In this document: positions 47,133-60,065 of the stretch, piece after piece
Layout of the letters: the number at the start of each line of letters is the position of its first letter
Numbering within the stretch: position 1 is the stretch's first letter
DNA from: Ficedula albicollis
Lineage: Eukaryota; Chordata; Aves; Passeriformes; Muscicapidae
Length of the DNA: 64,000 nucleotides
Direction of reading: 5' to 3'
Assembly (NCBI RefSeq): GCF_000247815.1
Contig: NC_021685.1
Coordinates: forward strand, 15,880,318 to 15,944,317
Translations under genes and position numbers: made by a program
Notes under the pieces: model-generated
What the model was told of the DNA's origin: nothing
Seen by the model: the letters and a program-made list of their open reading frames with translations, nothing else
Database searches by the model: none

Positions 47133-50100
47133 CTATTTAGCAGATGCTAATTTATCTTCTGTATGTTATAATAATTACTGTAGCTAGAGTCTTCAAGTTC
47201 TTGCTTTGAAACAACTCAGGCAAAATTGAGTAGCATATCTCCCACTGGGATTTCTGGTAGCCAGAGCAAGATCATATGTAAGAACTCCTTTTATTAGAGT
47301 ATTAATTGTCAGCAGTCAATTCAGTATGAGATTTTTTTGCTTGATGAACAAAATGAAGGAAATTAGGTTTAGATTAGATTATTATTATTGGAGGGTGAGA
47401 TTGCTCAAATGTTTGCTCACTAGCTGGGAATGAACCTGCAGCAACAAGACTAAAGATCAATTCTTTACCATTCACAACTTTTTTTTTTTACATTTAATGG
47501 TCCATTCCCTTTGAACTTAAAGAAGAGGTCAATTCCTTACACATTACACAGCAAAATGTGAAGTGTTTTGTAGAAATAAGTGTGATAAGGTCATGCTGTG
47601 CTCTGTTGCTGAGAGGACAAAAGCAGAGGTGAGGGAGTGCTTTTCCTACTGTCACCATGAGAGCAAACTCAGGTTTCCAGAGGCTGTTCCTCTGTGCAGT
47701 AGGAACACTTATCAGAACTAGATTATTAATGTATCTGAATGTGCAAGGGGCTAGACAGGTTTTGTTCAACCAAATCTGGAAGACTTCCTGAATTGAATGT
47801 CAATTATGTGCCTTTCCTGAATTGAATTAATCTCATGTTTTCTCATCAGTCTTTGCAAAATGGTTCTACTGTGCATTTTGCCCTGGCTTAGGGTCAGAAA
47901 TAGTATAGAGGGGAGGGTTGCTTTAAGAAAGGGAGGGAAAACAGGATTAATTAGGAACTCCAGCAAAATAACCCCTAAAAGCTATTTAGTGATGTATTTC
48001 CTGCTATATCTGGGAATATAAGAAGTGGAAGAGTCCTTTTCTAAATAGTTTCTAGGCTGTAATGAAAAATAGTTGTGTCAGTTAAAAGAAAGAGATAATC
48101 TGATTTTGCATGGATGCCTTAAATAATTCTGTAACTAAACATACAAACTGATAATTCTATTGTGTGGTAGATCACCTCAAATGGTCCAATGGATGAATTT
48201 ATCTGGAGAGTTTGCAACATAGAAGAAAGACACCCCTTCATTTTCCTTGATCTTGAGGAGAGAGAAGTTGGAAATAAACAGAAACTAATCTCCCCTTTCT
48301 GTATCTCCCCTCCTGGGTGACAGTGCTGCTGGCATTTCTCCAAAGCAGATGCTGCCTCAGCTCTGGCCCCATATTAACTGTGGAACAATGAGATCTTCCT
48401 TCTGCTCCTGGCTATGCACTTACCATGAACTATCTCATGTTAAAAAAATGTCAAACAGGCACTTACTTCCCTTTGATCATGAGGTAAATTAGCTGATGCT
48501 CTCCATCCTTTGGGATTGTAAGATTAAGAGAAAACCTTTCTTTTTCAGTGAAAACAAACCTACAGCAAGACAGACAGTCTCCTAAGGAATTTCTTTGGAA
48601 GAAGGGAAGTGTATTTACTAAATGGGTTATTTAGACCTAACTGGATTTCCAAGGTAGCTTTATTTATTTCTTTCAAGACATATTTAATAATACTGTCAAT
48701 GTCCATGTTGCATTAATTCTAATGTGAATGCTTCATAACAGAACAGGTGTCTCATTTTTAATGAATCCTCTGGTGATATCCAGTATTTCATATACCTGGA
48801 CAATAGAACATTAAAATTAATAGAGACATGTGTGAAAATACTGGATTATTTTTATTCTTGTCTATGATGTTATTTTAATGACACTGAGCAATGCTTTGAG
48901 CTATACAGAGCTTTACCTGTGTGAAAAAGAGGAGGTGACATCTCACACAGAGGAGAGCAAGAAGGACCTGCCAGATCTGTTGGCTAATAGGTGCAGTCTC
49001 CTGCTCCTGGCAGTGGTCAGAGAGGAGCCATCCCTCGTGTTCTCAGAACAGGCACAGTCTGGGCTCTTTGGGCACGAGATGCAGGAAGTGCAAACACACA
49101 CACACCTTGTTCATGTCGTCTCAACACAGGCAGTTGGAAATGTCTCTGACAGTTGTTGCTGATTATCTGCTGCAAGTCAGAAATAACTGGGCTGGGCAGT
49201 GTGAAAGGCAGAGCTATTCAGGTGTGAGAGGAAGGATTCCAGTTTCTTCTCCTTCCTCACATGTCTCACTTTTAATACTCTGTGGAGATGGGTTCTCTGC
49301 TGAAGCACAGTGAACAGCTGCTTTTCCCAAAGATGAATTGCATGTACTTTCCCACTCTCTTGGCTGATGCTGCAATGTTTAATTCATTTGTTTGGTTGTA
49401 GTTTGAGGTATGTATGAGTACAGGGCTATTAGCTGTAGGGGTAAGGTGACTGCAGGCAGGATGTGGCATGATTAGATACTTGTAAGCAGCACTGATGAGT
49501 AAAAATACAAACGTGGAGACAAGAGGCTCTTGAAGATAATGATCACAGAGGGTGAGATTTAAAGAGATGACCAAATAATAATGATAAGCTGTAAAGTACT
49601 TTTGACATTGCCAGAGTCTGGAACTTGCTGCAATTATCAGTACATGAGACAACTGCAACCAGAACTTGCTGTCTGGCTCTTTAGTGTAATATCAGTTCAT
49701 GCTCATTTACATGAAAAAGACTGAGACTTGAATAGAGCCTGAATCATTATTTTTCAAAAAACAGGATCTGTGTCTGAAGGCATAGAAGGCAGTGGTTATT
49801 CTCCCACATTCCCAGGGCAGCTACTGAAGGGTGCACCCACATCCAGCCATACTTCCCATGTTAGTGGCCAGAGAATTGGTATTTACTGTGCTCTTCAGGA
49901 GAGCAGAGCTCTATAAATTATCAACATAAATGACACAAGCCTCAGGTTATGCCTCACAGAGACTAAATTTTGACCTTCACAGAAACCATGTCATGTTGCT
50001 GCTTTCTTGTACCCATTACTGTCCAACACCCTAAAGCTGAGACAAAAATTTAATGGAACTGGGAGAGGAAGCAGTAAAAATATTTGCAATAATTAGACAA

Positions 50101-53100
50101 TACAATGAAAGAAGAGTCTAAACAGAGATGGTTCCTGCCTTTTGCATGCTTGTATTCCTCTTTATTTTACTGACATTTTTCTATTTAACCTCAAACAGAT
50201 CATTTAGGTAACTTCTAGACATTTACTGGTTTTATTCAAAAGAGGGCAAACAGAAATCAGTAAATTGCAGGCAGGTCAGTCGAGCTCATGTGAAATCAGC
50301 TGGCTTCCACTGGAGTTTTATTAGTGTCTATCTTGTTTTGTTAATATTTTTATTCTGAGGATTTTTGCCAGGAAGGACAACTATCTGTGTAAGCTCAATC
50401 TGAATGGATCCTCTTTCACAATGTTTAGGCAGCTCGTGGCCAATAATTTCATTGTCTAAGTCCAGATCTGAAGAGCAGAGGAGACTCTTCATTCTGCTCC
50501 TGAGAACATGGGATGGAACGGGATTTTCAGTATCAAGACCAGGAGTGCATCATAATGATAAAGGAAGAACAAGAACACATCCAAGACCTTCCAGAGTCTT
50601 CCAAACAAATCCTTGGAGTGCTTTCCATCATTGTTCAGATGTCATTAAGGGCTCTAAGTGTCCATCTAACATGCTTTGTGAGTAGGATGAGTAAAGTGCA
50701 CCTTCATGCATGTTCTTGGTTAAGTGCAGAGATTTGTGAAGAATGGCCACACTCCTGCAGTAGCTAAAATGAACGTGGTTTTAGTCATGTTTTTAGAGGA
50801 GGTAATGCTGTAAAGACTCAAACTGTATTTCTCAGAAATTTTAAATGTATAAATACTGGGAATCTGTTCTTAAGATCCTTTGGTCAATTTCATAGTATTC
50901 AATATCACAGTATGGAGGGAATATAAAGCACAGACATCAAAGAGACAATTGCTTGCAGTGATTAGTTCTTAGATTAAAAAACCCAAAACTAAAATTTAGA
51001 GCTAATACGAGCCTAACTCTCCAACACTCTTCAATAATGCAATCCAAGCACTGCACCAAATAAACATTTGAAGTCCCTAATACTGATTTTGAAGGCAGGT
51101 TATTTAAAAGGACTGTTCTGGCACCATATGTGCATTTGACTTGCATTCTTTAAAATTTAAAATTATTTGCAGTTTCTTGAGATTACTTAACATAATTTGT
51201 TATTTGTGATATATTTTCACAGAAGCAAACAACAGTCCAGTCCCTCAGGGGAGAAAGACAATCCATGTCACCTATTTGTCTGTTGAAGCCTTTATTAACA
51301 AGAAAATCAAACTCAAAACCTGTGAGAAAGATTAGCCCTACAGTGGAGCATTCTTGAGGAGAACCTGCCTACTGGAGGTTTTAAGATTTGTCCATTATCT
51401 ATCATCAAAATAAAGTTTTTCTTCTAGTTGGTAGAAAATATCACATTAATGATAGGAATCCAGAACAAGCCCATATGCTCTAATAAATGAGAAGACTTCC
51501 ATACTGTTCAAAGCATTATTGGAATCTATTTCATACCTCATCTGTTATTGTAAGCATAAAACATGCAAATGTTCCCCACTGCTGTAAATGTCAGTATGCT
51601 GGGGGCAAATACTCTGATTTTCTATCACCAAATAATGTTAAATTATATAGTGTTTAATCATGCTTGGTGAGAGTAATGAACTTTAAGGAATGAGTTTCCT
51701 TTCAATCACTCCATCTTCAGTTCTGAAAATCATTTATAAAATCCTGAAAATAACTTTCTCAGCCTGGAGGCTTTCTGATGTTTCAAGGCATATGTAGAGC
51801 ACTAAAATGCAAACCATTTAGACATAAACATTACTTTGATTGAGGAAATCAGGTATTTGAGCATATAATTTGCAAATAAACTTTGAAAATCAGACATCTC
51901 TCATTTTCTGGTTCCTCTAGGCAGTGAAATTTTCTGCATTTTCGGAAGAGTCTACATTAGGACACAGCCTAAAAACTGTTGATTCCTAAATAAAGCAGCT
52001 GTATTTACCAGGCCAGAATGTCAGTGGTTGGAAGGGAGGAGTGCTCCACTGGAGTAACTGAAGGTCTGGGATTTTATATCTGTGGAGAATCTTACCTGCA
52101 CTCCCCACCTGCTCATTCCAAAAGGAAAGGTGCAGGTAAGGCACGGAGGAGACTTGTACAGGGGTTAAAAAATACAAAATTTCAAATGCCAAAGACATAG
52201 TGGAAGATAATACTGGTAGTATCTTAGCAACCTGGGAAACTTCAGGAAAAGCTGTGCAGGAAAATCAGCTACAGCCCATTTTAAGGCCTCTCTCTGGTTT
52301 ACATTTGCTATGCATTTCTGAAACTGGTCTTTTAGTCACAGTATTTGAAAATATTTTTTATTGGAGGGTTAACCATCTTCAGTTTCTGCTGAGAGAAGAT
52401 GCATTTTTATATTTGGATCAGTAATTACTGATTTATTAGAGCAATTTCATTAGCATGTGCCTGCCTTGAGGGCAGATTAGAAGAGACAGTAGTGAAAGGA
52501 GGGGTTGGTGGTGTGCTGGATAGAGAAACTCTGTCCTGTGGGGCCAGTGGCAAAGCCTCTGGTATTTCAATGGCACAGACACAGGGCCTGCATGTCCTGA
52601 GAATCAGGAAAGTTTTTGTGTGATACTTCACCTTTTTTTCTGATTACAGTGGTTTTCATCACTGTAGCTGCAGTCCAGATTTTCAGGATTTCCGTGTCAC
52701 CCCAAAATATAGAAAATGACAGGGTTTGTTCTTTGATCGTCTGAAATAAATGTATTTGTTTCACAGAAACAAAAAAGTATGGCAAAAGTTTTATCACAAT
52801 GCAGAATTAATATGACATCAGTCTGTTTCCAAAACATCAGCTTTTCATGCAGTGCTTTTGGTATAAAAATCTTGAAATAGAAATCTTGAAGGAAAATGGA
52901 ATTTGCAGAGTTAGTCAAACATTAGAATAATTGATGCACATAAATGTCAGTACATTAAAGATTCATATTAATTTTGTTGCTCTTTGATTGTAGGAGTTTC
53001 AGCACCTAATGAGTGCTATTATTTTTATCATTAACCTTCATTATAACCACAAACATCAAAATTTGAAAACTGCCTCATTGAAAGTATGTCCTTAAATATG

Positions 53101-54120
53101 TTCTATTTGTTGCATATAATAATGTTTTATTCTCATACTGGAAAGTTACAATTAACTAAGGAAAAGCAAAAAATAGGTTAAAGTGAAAACCAATTTTGTT
53201 TGATAAACAGCAGTTATCCATAATCATTTTGTGGACAAACTTCTGTTTTGCAATTTATTCAGATTTACTTGCTATTCAGTGATAAATTAAAATCTTCCTA
53301 AGGATTGACAAGAAATAGGAAATTATCCAGAATCCCCTAAATGCTCACCTTCAAGAAATATATTGTCTGCTTAATAGTCTGTATCTTGGTCTAATCAATA
53401 CTCTGTCCCAGTTGTAAATATTTTTTCAGCTCACAAAAGGCAAGCAATAATTTGTTGTATAAACATTGTTATTAGTTTGAGTACAGTTCTTTCTTTGTTA
53501 AGCCACTAATGGCTCAACTGTGCTAAATAATCAGACTTTTGTGAAGAGGAAAATGAATAATTTTACTGAATTTCTGATACAGCAACTGCGCATGAGTAGT
53601 TTTAATCATGTTTCTCTGAGACTTAAGCTATGTATTGGAACCCTCTGTCTGTCACCAGCAGTAAGGTCTTATAGGTCTTGCTATTTACTGAAAATTCATC
53701 CCTTTCCAGGGCCTTTTGTCTTGCCACCTGACTTGGAGCTGACTCAAGGGCAATTTCTAGTTAGTATTTTGAGGCTAAGGTGTTGCTTGCTTGCTGTTTT
53801 CAGCCAGCCCCCTAAGGATGCTCTTCCCTCAGCACAGAGGTCAGAAGGATGCAGGTGCCAGCAGCTAAATGGATAACTCTGCTGATAAAACAGAAACAAA
53901 ATACACCTTAGCAAATGTCTTTTTCCAGAGCTATCTGTGCAACAAATGCTTTAATAGTTTCTCCCTCTATAACAGCACTCAAACAAAGCCAAAATGCCTA
54001 AGTATGTTAAACCCACCAAGTAAGGCTGCCTTGCAGGCTCACATCCCCTGGCAGGGTCTGGCCCTGGGGAGCTCTCCCACAGCTAAATTAACGAGCTGCT
54101 TTGGGGTTCAGAGGGGCTGT
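47133..54120. other. Intergenic sequence without recognised genes
   Basis: About 7 kb of AT-rich sequence downstream of ATP10B. No splice-bounded coding segment, RNA gene or recognised repeat family was found. Open frames here are short and lack protein-like composition. Confidence 0.75.
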
Positions 54121-54130
54121 AGAATGATAC

Positions 54131-54246
54131 TCTGCCACTTTAAGGGGGATTGGGAATGTAATAGAGAAGAAAGAGCTCACAGTCTGCCACTTTAAGGGGG
54201 ATTGGGAATGTAATCAAATGTCAGAGCTGAAGAAAGAGCTCACAAC
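54131..54246. repeat. Tandem duplication, 52-bp offset
   Basis: tctgccactttaagggggat begins at 54131 and again at 54183, followed in both by tgggaatgtaat and an aagaaagagctcac end. Confidence 0.88.
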
Positions 54247-54289
54247 TGAAGTTAATGGCACAGAGACAAAACAACAGAACTAACAGTGG

Positions 54290-55010
54290 TGGGGGGTTAA
54301 CGGGTCTTTCCAAAAGAAACCCCCGGTTGATACGTCCCCAGTTCTGTTCCTAAAAGCAGGGCTGGAATTGTAGGCATCTAGTGACTCAGAAATTCCCAGT
54401 TCCTCATAAATTTGTCTTCAGCAGTGGAAAAGGCTACTGTGCCCTGCTGCACCAGCAGCCTGGAAGCTGACTGAGAGGGTCTGCCAAGTGCTGGCATCGT
54501 GTTTCCACCCAGAGCTTCCATGCCGGGCTGGAGTTGAGTCGGGTTACACAGAGGCAGAGGAGAGACAGTCTCTGGTGAAATTCCCCAGGGAAGGTGTTTT
54601 TTCTTCCAGCTGTTCCTGCTTTTACACACACTCCTCTTTGATCCATCTCTGGACAAAGGTACACAGGCTGGTTTCGTCTGGCAGTGACAACCAAGGTCAT
54701 TATTTGCCATTGGCATGCACTGGTATTCCTGTGCTTGATGAGATGAATCACATCCCAGCAGACACTGAGGGATGCCAGCTCCCACTCCTCCTGGGAATAA
54801 TGAACTTTGGGAAGCACTGCACCTCCCAGGAGGGTGCAGCCCCCACTGGGGCTTAGCACAGAGAGCAGTGGAAGGGAAGGGAAATGTTCAAGGCGCTGGC
54901 TCAGGTGGGAAAAGAGGGCAAAGAAGAACACTGAGTACGATATCAGCTCAAGAGATAAATAAAGCTGCATGCCCTGAGCTGCTCTCTTGACCTGCAGAGA
55001 AGTGTCCTGC
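54290..55010 (+). mobile_element. Possible LTR-like GC-rich insert
   Basis: A GC-richer block with open frames on both strands (178 codons on -, 122 on +) that resemble no protein I know. AATAAA at 54958-54963, followed by gctgcatgccctgagctgct, recalls an LTR R-U5 end. No target-site duplication was found. Confidence 0.35.
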
Positions 55011-58000
55011 TGGGGTCTGTGTCAGGAAACTTCTGGGGATGAAAAGCTGTTAGAAAATAGTATTTTGTGCCAGAGAGAAATTACATCTTTAGCCACCATC
55101 CCCCATCATTCCCTGAAGACTTCACTCAACCCTTTTTGGTTCAAGGACCATTCACATGACGCTTCTCAAGTTCTAACATCTGAATATGAAGTTCAGCTGA
55201 AGCATCACACTGTAGCTTATAGATCCCATAGTGAGTAGAAGGACACCACTGTCCCCCATCTCACCCTCACAGCAGCTCCCCTGGGGTTTTGTAATGAGAA
55301 AAACCACTTTAAAGACAACATATTCTATTGAAATATCTTGCACCAAAACAATTTAGCATTTTAATATTTAATAAGTTATTTGCAGGATTTTACACCAGTG
55401 TGTAATGTTGGAAAAGGGCCTTTTACAACAACACACATACAAATAAGAAATTGTGCAACACAGAGGTTGCACCTAATGTAATATTTTAAGTGAAGAGGAA
55501 GACACTCTGCTTAGCTTTTAATTATGTTTATTCCAAGCAGACACCAGAATAAAACTTTACTTGTCTTTTAAGTAACTGAGGTTTTTTCTTTTAATCAAAA
55601 GCAAAACAAAATCCCTGAAATGCATCAATTTCTCATTAGAACTGGAAATGTACTGACATCCTGTGATACTGCTGTTACACTTTAGTGTTCCACTGACATT
55701 TCAGGAGTTAAAAATGAAAAATTAGCTTTCAAAAAGCAGAATCTTCTTGATTAGAAAAACTTGTTGAAATCGTAATGGAAAGATCAGAACAATTTCATTA
55801 GTCTTCATTAAAGAAAATTAATATTATTTCTATTCCCTCAACATCCAATCATCTATTGCAATTATTAATATTGCAGATGTTTCTTTTGTCCCAGCATTTA
55901 ATGTATAAAGCTGAAAACCTTCTTGCATGAAAAACAACTTATCATCACTAGAATGACATGCAGTTCATCTTTTTAAAGTTCATTAATTTTCTGTAAATAG
56001 AGCAGAGTCACTTTGCATTGTTTGCACTAATGGAGAGCTCAGAGCAGTTCACCCTCTTACTACTTATCATTCATTTGGGTGATAATTTTTAAAAGCTTTT
56101 AAATTAAAATGGTAAAGATAGTTAGGGGAAAGATACAGCCTTTCAGAATGTTTCAAGCATGATAGATTATCCCAGCAAAAAAAAATGTTTCTCATTTAAG
56201 AAACGTGCCACAGCTGGCTGCAGCTCCAACAGTTGCATTTCAAGGCAGTTTTCCACTTGTTTTAGGCAGCTCGTCCCAGATCCATTTTGGAGCATAATTG
56301 AGCCAGTCCCTCCAGAGGGGCTCAGCCTCATCCAGCTTGTCCCAGGACACCTGGCAGCACTGGGCTGGTGGCTTCACCTTGGTGCTTGGCTGTGATGAGA
56401 GACCCATCACAGCCTGGGAGCCATTTGCACCAGCACAGGGATGGTGACACCTCTGCTGAGCTGAGCCCACCCAAGTGACACCTCTGCTGAGCTGATCACC
56501 CCTGGCCTCTCTCAGGGCAGGATTCAGGGCACTAGTGCAAATTCCAGCACACTTTGTACCACAATCTCTTTTCTACAGGCCCTCCTCATGAAAAATGCCT
56601 CTGTTTGTGACGAGAATTTGCAACCAAGGTATTGAGGGAAGAAGGCACCCCTGATCCCCTGCCTGCCACCCTTCTGCATGGCACACCTCCCAGTCTGTTT
56701 AATAATGACACTCTTCACGTGTCCCAATGCCCGTGGGAGCTCCTCAGTCCCACACAGCTCTGGTGGCAGTGAGCAGCTGTGACAGTGGCTGTGGGAAGGG
56801 TTCTCGGGGGAGCTGCTCCTCCTCAGCTCAAGCTTTTGTTTTGTTTTGTTGGGGTTTTTTTTTTTGTTGTTTGTTTGTTTCTGGCAATAATCATTCATTG
56901 TGCTGCAATCCAGGTGCCCAACGTACCTGTCAGGCCCTTTTTGAAAATGAAACTTGGCTTAAAATAAAAGAAGTAAAGAGGAAATTAGTTCCCAGCACAC
57001 ATCCAGGCAGGTGAGCCTGTTCTGCCATGGCAGGAGCAAAGCCATGGATCCAATAGGCTGATCTACATTAGAAGTACGTTTTGTTTGTTAGTTTTTTGTT
57101 TGGAACTCTGTGACAGACAGTATCAGTATGATGTGTTAACTCTTCAACCAGCATCTCCCTCTGCTCCTGCAAGAATTTTGGTTGCCTGCCAGAGGGACTT
57201 GGGGCGGGCAGGAAAACTTAATCAGCAACCAGCATCTCCCTCTGCTCCTGCAAGAATTTTGGTTGCCTGCCAGAGGCACTTGGGGCAGGTAGGAAAACTT
57301 AATCAGGTCTGGGGAATGATTTCATTTCCTCTCAAAAATCTGGTTAGAGGCTTTCAGTGAAGAAGGATGAGGAAAGGCAAAACCAACCCAAAGCAGCTGC
57401 CCATAGCAGCAGCTGATCTGACTATGGAGGGAGCCCAAAAGCCTGGCTAACTTAGACATAGACTTGGTGGGCCTAAAAAAAAATACAACATAAAGCAGCC
57501 AATCCTCCCATTCCCCCCTTGACCAAGCTCTCCAGGCCCTTCCAACATATATGCACCAGAAACCCAGCTGCATGTGTTAGCACAACTTTGTCACCGAAAT
57601 CAAACCGATTTCCTCCAGCTGAGGTGTGCAAGTGAGCACCTCAACCCTCCCAACACGTCCAGCCCTGCAGCCTCCTCTCTGGAGCCACAGTGCAGGGCTG
57701 CAGCATGCTGGTGGCCACCATGCAGAAGAAAGTGGGGCCAAGCCCCACTGCATCTAACCTGACTCGTATGCACACACTTTACGTATTTTTCGTGGCATTC
57801 CTGCCCATTAACAGGGGCATCTTATGGTCACTCAGATTACTCATCCAAATTTCCTTAAGCATTTGCTGTCTCATTACTTGTATTGTATTGCTAATTGTCT
57901 CATTGCTTGTATTATTTCAGCATAGGTTGTCACTTAAGAGCAAAGGAAACAACTCAAGCAGACACCCTAAAAAAGTCTCATTTAACACATTCTATTTCCT

Positions 58001-58900
58001 TGTTTGTTTATTTTCTTGTCCATTTTTTCCCTGCTAATACATTCAAGACTGCTGCAACTTCCTCTGGGTAATAGGCTTGCTTTGACTGAACCTCTCAGGC
58101 CTGTATATTGCAAAATGTGATAACAAACATTTTGAAAAATAACAATCTGCTCAGTAGCACGTCCCCCTTCTGTCTGTACATCCTGGAAGAAGCTCTTAAT
58201 CCTGAAACAGCTAATACCAAACACCATGCAGTCAGCTGCATAAAACCCTTTATACTCAGGTGAGATTCCAAAATCCTGGGCCATTTCAGCACCTGGATGC
58301 TGAGGATGCTTCCGTGCATTATGTATTCAGTCAGACACTATGATAAACCACAAACCTAAGGTAAATTGAATACACAGTCATTGTAAAAACTGCTATTCTG
58401 TGAGCTGGCAAGACAGAGGATTTAATCACCATTCCCCATGTTTTTCAGAAAACACTGAGACCATCCTCAGACACAAAGCAGCTCAGAGTTTATTATCCAA
58501 CATCTCAAAATCCAACTCCTTTCATTCCTTGTTTCAGCAAATTTAATAGTGTGTTTCCATAGAAAAATGCAGAAGATACGTCTCAGGAGTAAGAGAAAAA
58601 CTGGGAAAACCTGAAAGCTATTTGGTATCTAAATGGATTTCATCATAAAGTAGCCAGGAGTGGGTTGTGCTTGCAGTATTAGATTAAGGCAATGACATAT
58701 GGCATAACAAGTGATTAAGGCTATAAACTCAGCAGTTAAGTCTTGCTCATAATGAAGCTCTTGAGAATTTTGCAATTGGGCCTCTCATAATCCATTTAAG
58801 TAGAATATATCATGTGTCATGATCAGCTCTCCAGCAAACAGTCTGTCCAGGTGTTTGTGTGCCTTCAGAGCCCAGAAGTGCCTGGAAGGCACAAGGGTCC
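55011..58900. other. Intergenic sequence; AT-rich unique tract and small duplications
   Basis: 55270-56160 is an even, AT-rich tract free of recognisable repeats. 56437-56495 and 57145-57306 hold small tandem duplications. No gene is recognised. Confidence 0.7.
57145..57306. repeat. Tandem duplication, 81-bp offset
   Basis: caaccagcatctccctctgc begins copies at 57145 and 57226, with two or three substitutions, ending ggaaaacttaatcag. Confidence 0.92.
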
Positions 58901-58907
58901 CTCCTGG

Positions 58908-59034
58908 TGCTCGTGGCACGGGCAGGGACAGGGTGGTGGGCAGGCAAAGCCAGTTCCTGGTGCTGGGCAGAGGTGCTCGTGGCACGGGCAGGGACAGGGT
59001 GGTGGGCAGGCAAAGCCAGTTCCTGGAGCTCCTC
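58908..59034. repeat. Tandem duplication, 66-bp offset
   Basis: tgctcgtggcacgggcaggg begins copies at 58908 and 58974; both run to aaagccagttcctgg. GC-rich. Confidence 0.92.
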
Positions 59035-59093
59035 GTATTTCCCCCTGTGGCCCCAGAGCCCCCAGCACCACGTTTGCTTTTTACAGCAGGCAT

Positions 59094-59680
59094 TTGTCAT
59101 CCTGGTTTTGTGAACTTCTTAAAATTCTCCAAATCCCAAAACTCCTCCATCTTGGCCACATGGCCCTTAATATAAATAATCCAAAAACCTACTCATACTA
59201 TACCCTAACACTCTAATTTACATTTTGCTTATTTTCACAGCTTGCATCTCTTCCCTCAGTGTTGGTAGATTTTCCCAAGGAGCTAAATCCAGCCCCTGGG
59301 GCTCTTGGGCATCAGTCAGGGGTCTCAGAGGGGTCTGCCAGAGGGGTCCTTGCATCCCCAAAGGAGCCAGGGAGATACCCTGGACTTTGTCATCCTGGTT
59401 TTGTGAACTTCTTAAAATTCTCCAAATCCCAAAACTCCTCCATCTTGGCCACATGGCCCTTAATATAAATAATCCAAAAACCTACTCATACTATACCCTA
59501 ACACTCTAATTTACATTTTGCTTATTTTCGCAGCTTGCATCTCTTCCCTCAGTGTTGGTAGATTTTCCCAAGGAGCTAAATCCAGCCCCTGGGGCTCTTG
59601 GGCATCAGTCAGGGGTCTCAGAGGGGTCTGCCAGAGGGGTCCTTGCATCCCCAGAGGAGCCAGGGAGATACCCTGGACAC
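59094..59680. repeat. 293-bp tandem duplication
   Basis: tttgtcatcctggttttgtg begins copies near 59094 and 59387. They differ at only about two or three positions over 290 bp (for example ttttcacagc versus ttttcgcagc, and ccccaaagg versus ccccagagg). Confidence 0.95.
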
Positions 59681-59778
59681 CCACAGAGATGCACATGGGC
59701 TTGAAACTGATCCTTTGGACAAATGTTGGCAAGGGCAGGCTTTTGCCCCAGACTCAGCACAGCCTGAGGAGGCAGACT

Positions 59779-59853
59779 GACACCACCTAAGATGCCACAT
59801 TCACCCACAGAGTTGTGACACCACCTAAGATGCCACATTCACCCACAGAGTTG
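59779..59853. repeat. Tandem duplication, about 38-bp offset
   Basis: gacaccacctaagatgccac occurs twice in succession (about 59779 and 59817), each followed by attcacccacagagttg. Confidence 0.92.
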
Positions 59854-59896
59854 CACTCCAAAAGAGAAGAGTTTAGCCCCAGAAATGAGCAGCTCA

Positions 59897-60064
59897 CTGC
59901 GCTGAAACATTTGTCATACTTCTCAGCGACTGAGGAATTGTGGTTCATTTTAAGGTGCCCTGGATCACTATTTTAGTATACTGCGCTGAAACATTTGTCA
60001 TACTTCTCAGCTACTGAGGAATTGTGGTTCATTTTAAGGCGCCCTGGATCACTATTTTAGTACA
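59897..60064. repeat. Tandem duplication, 84-bp offset
   Basis: ctgcgctgaaacatttgtca begins copies at 59897 and 59981, with about two substitutions, ending cactattttagta. Confidence 0.92.
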
Positions 60065-60065
60065 A

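Noticed and set aside
54434..54970. 178-codon minus-strand open frame
   Set aside because: Lies in a GC-rich block that looks like an LTR; overlapping frames on both strands and no protein family recognised.
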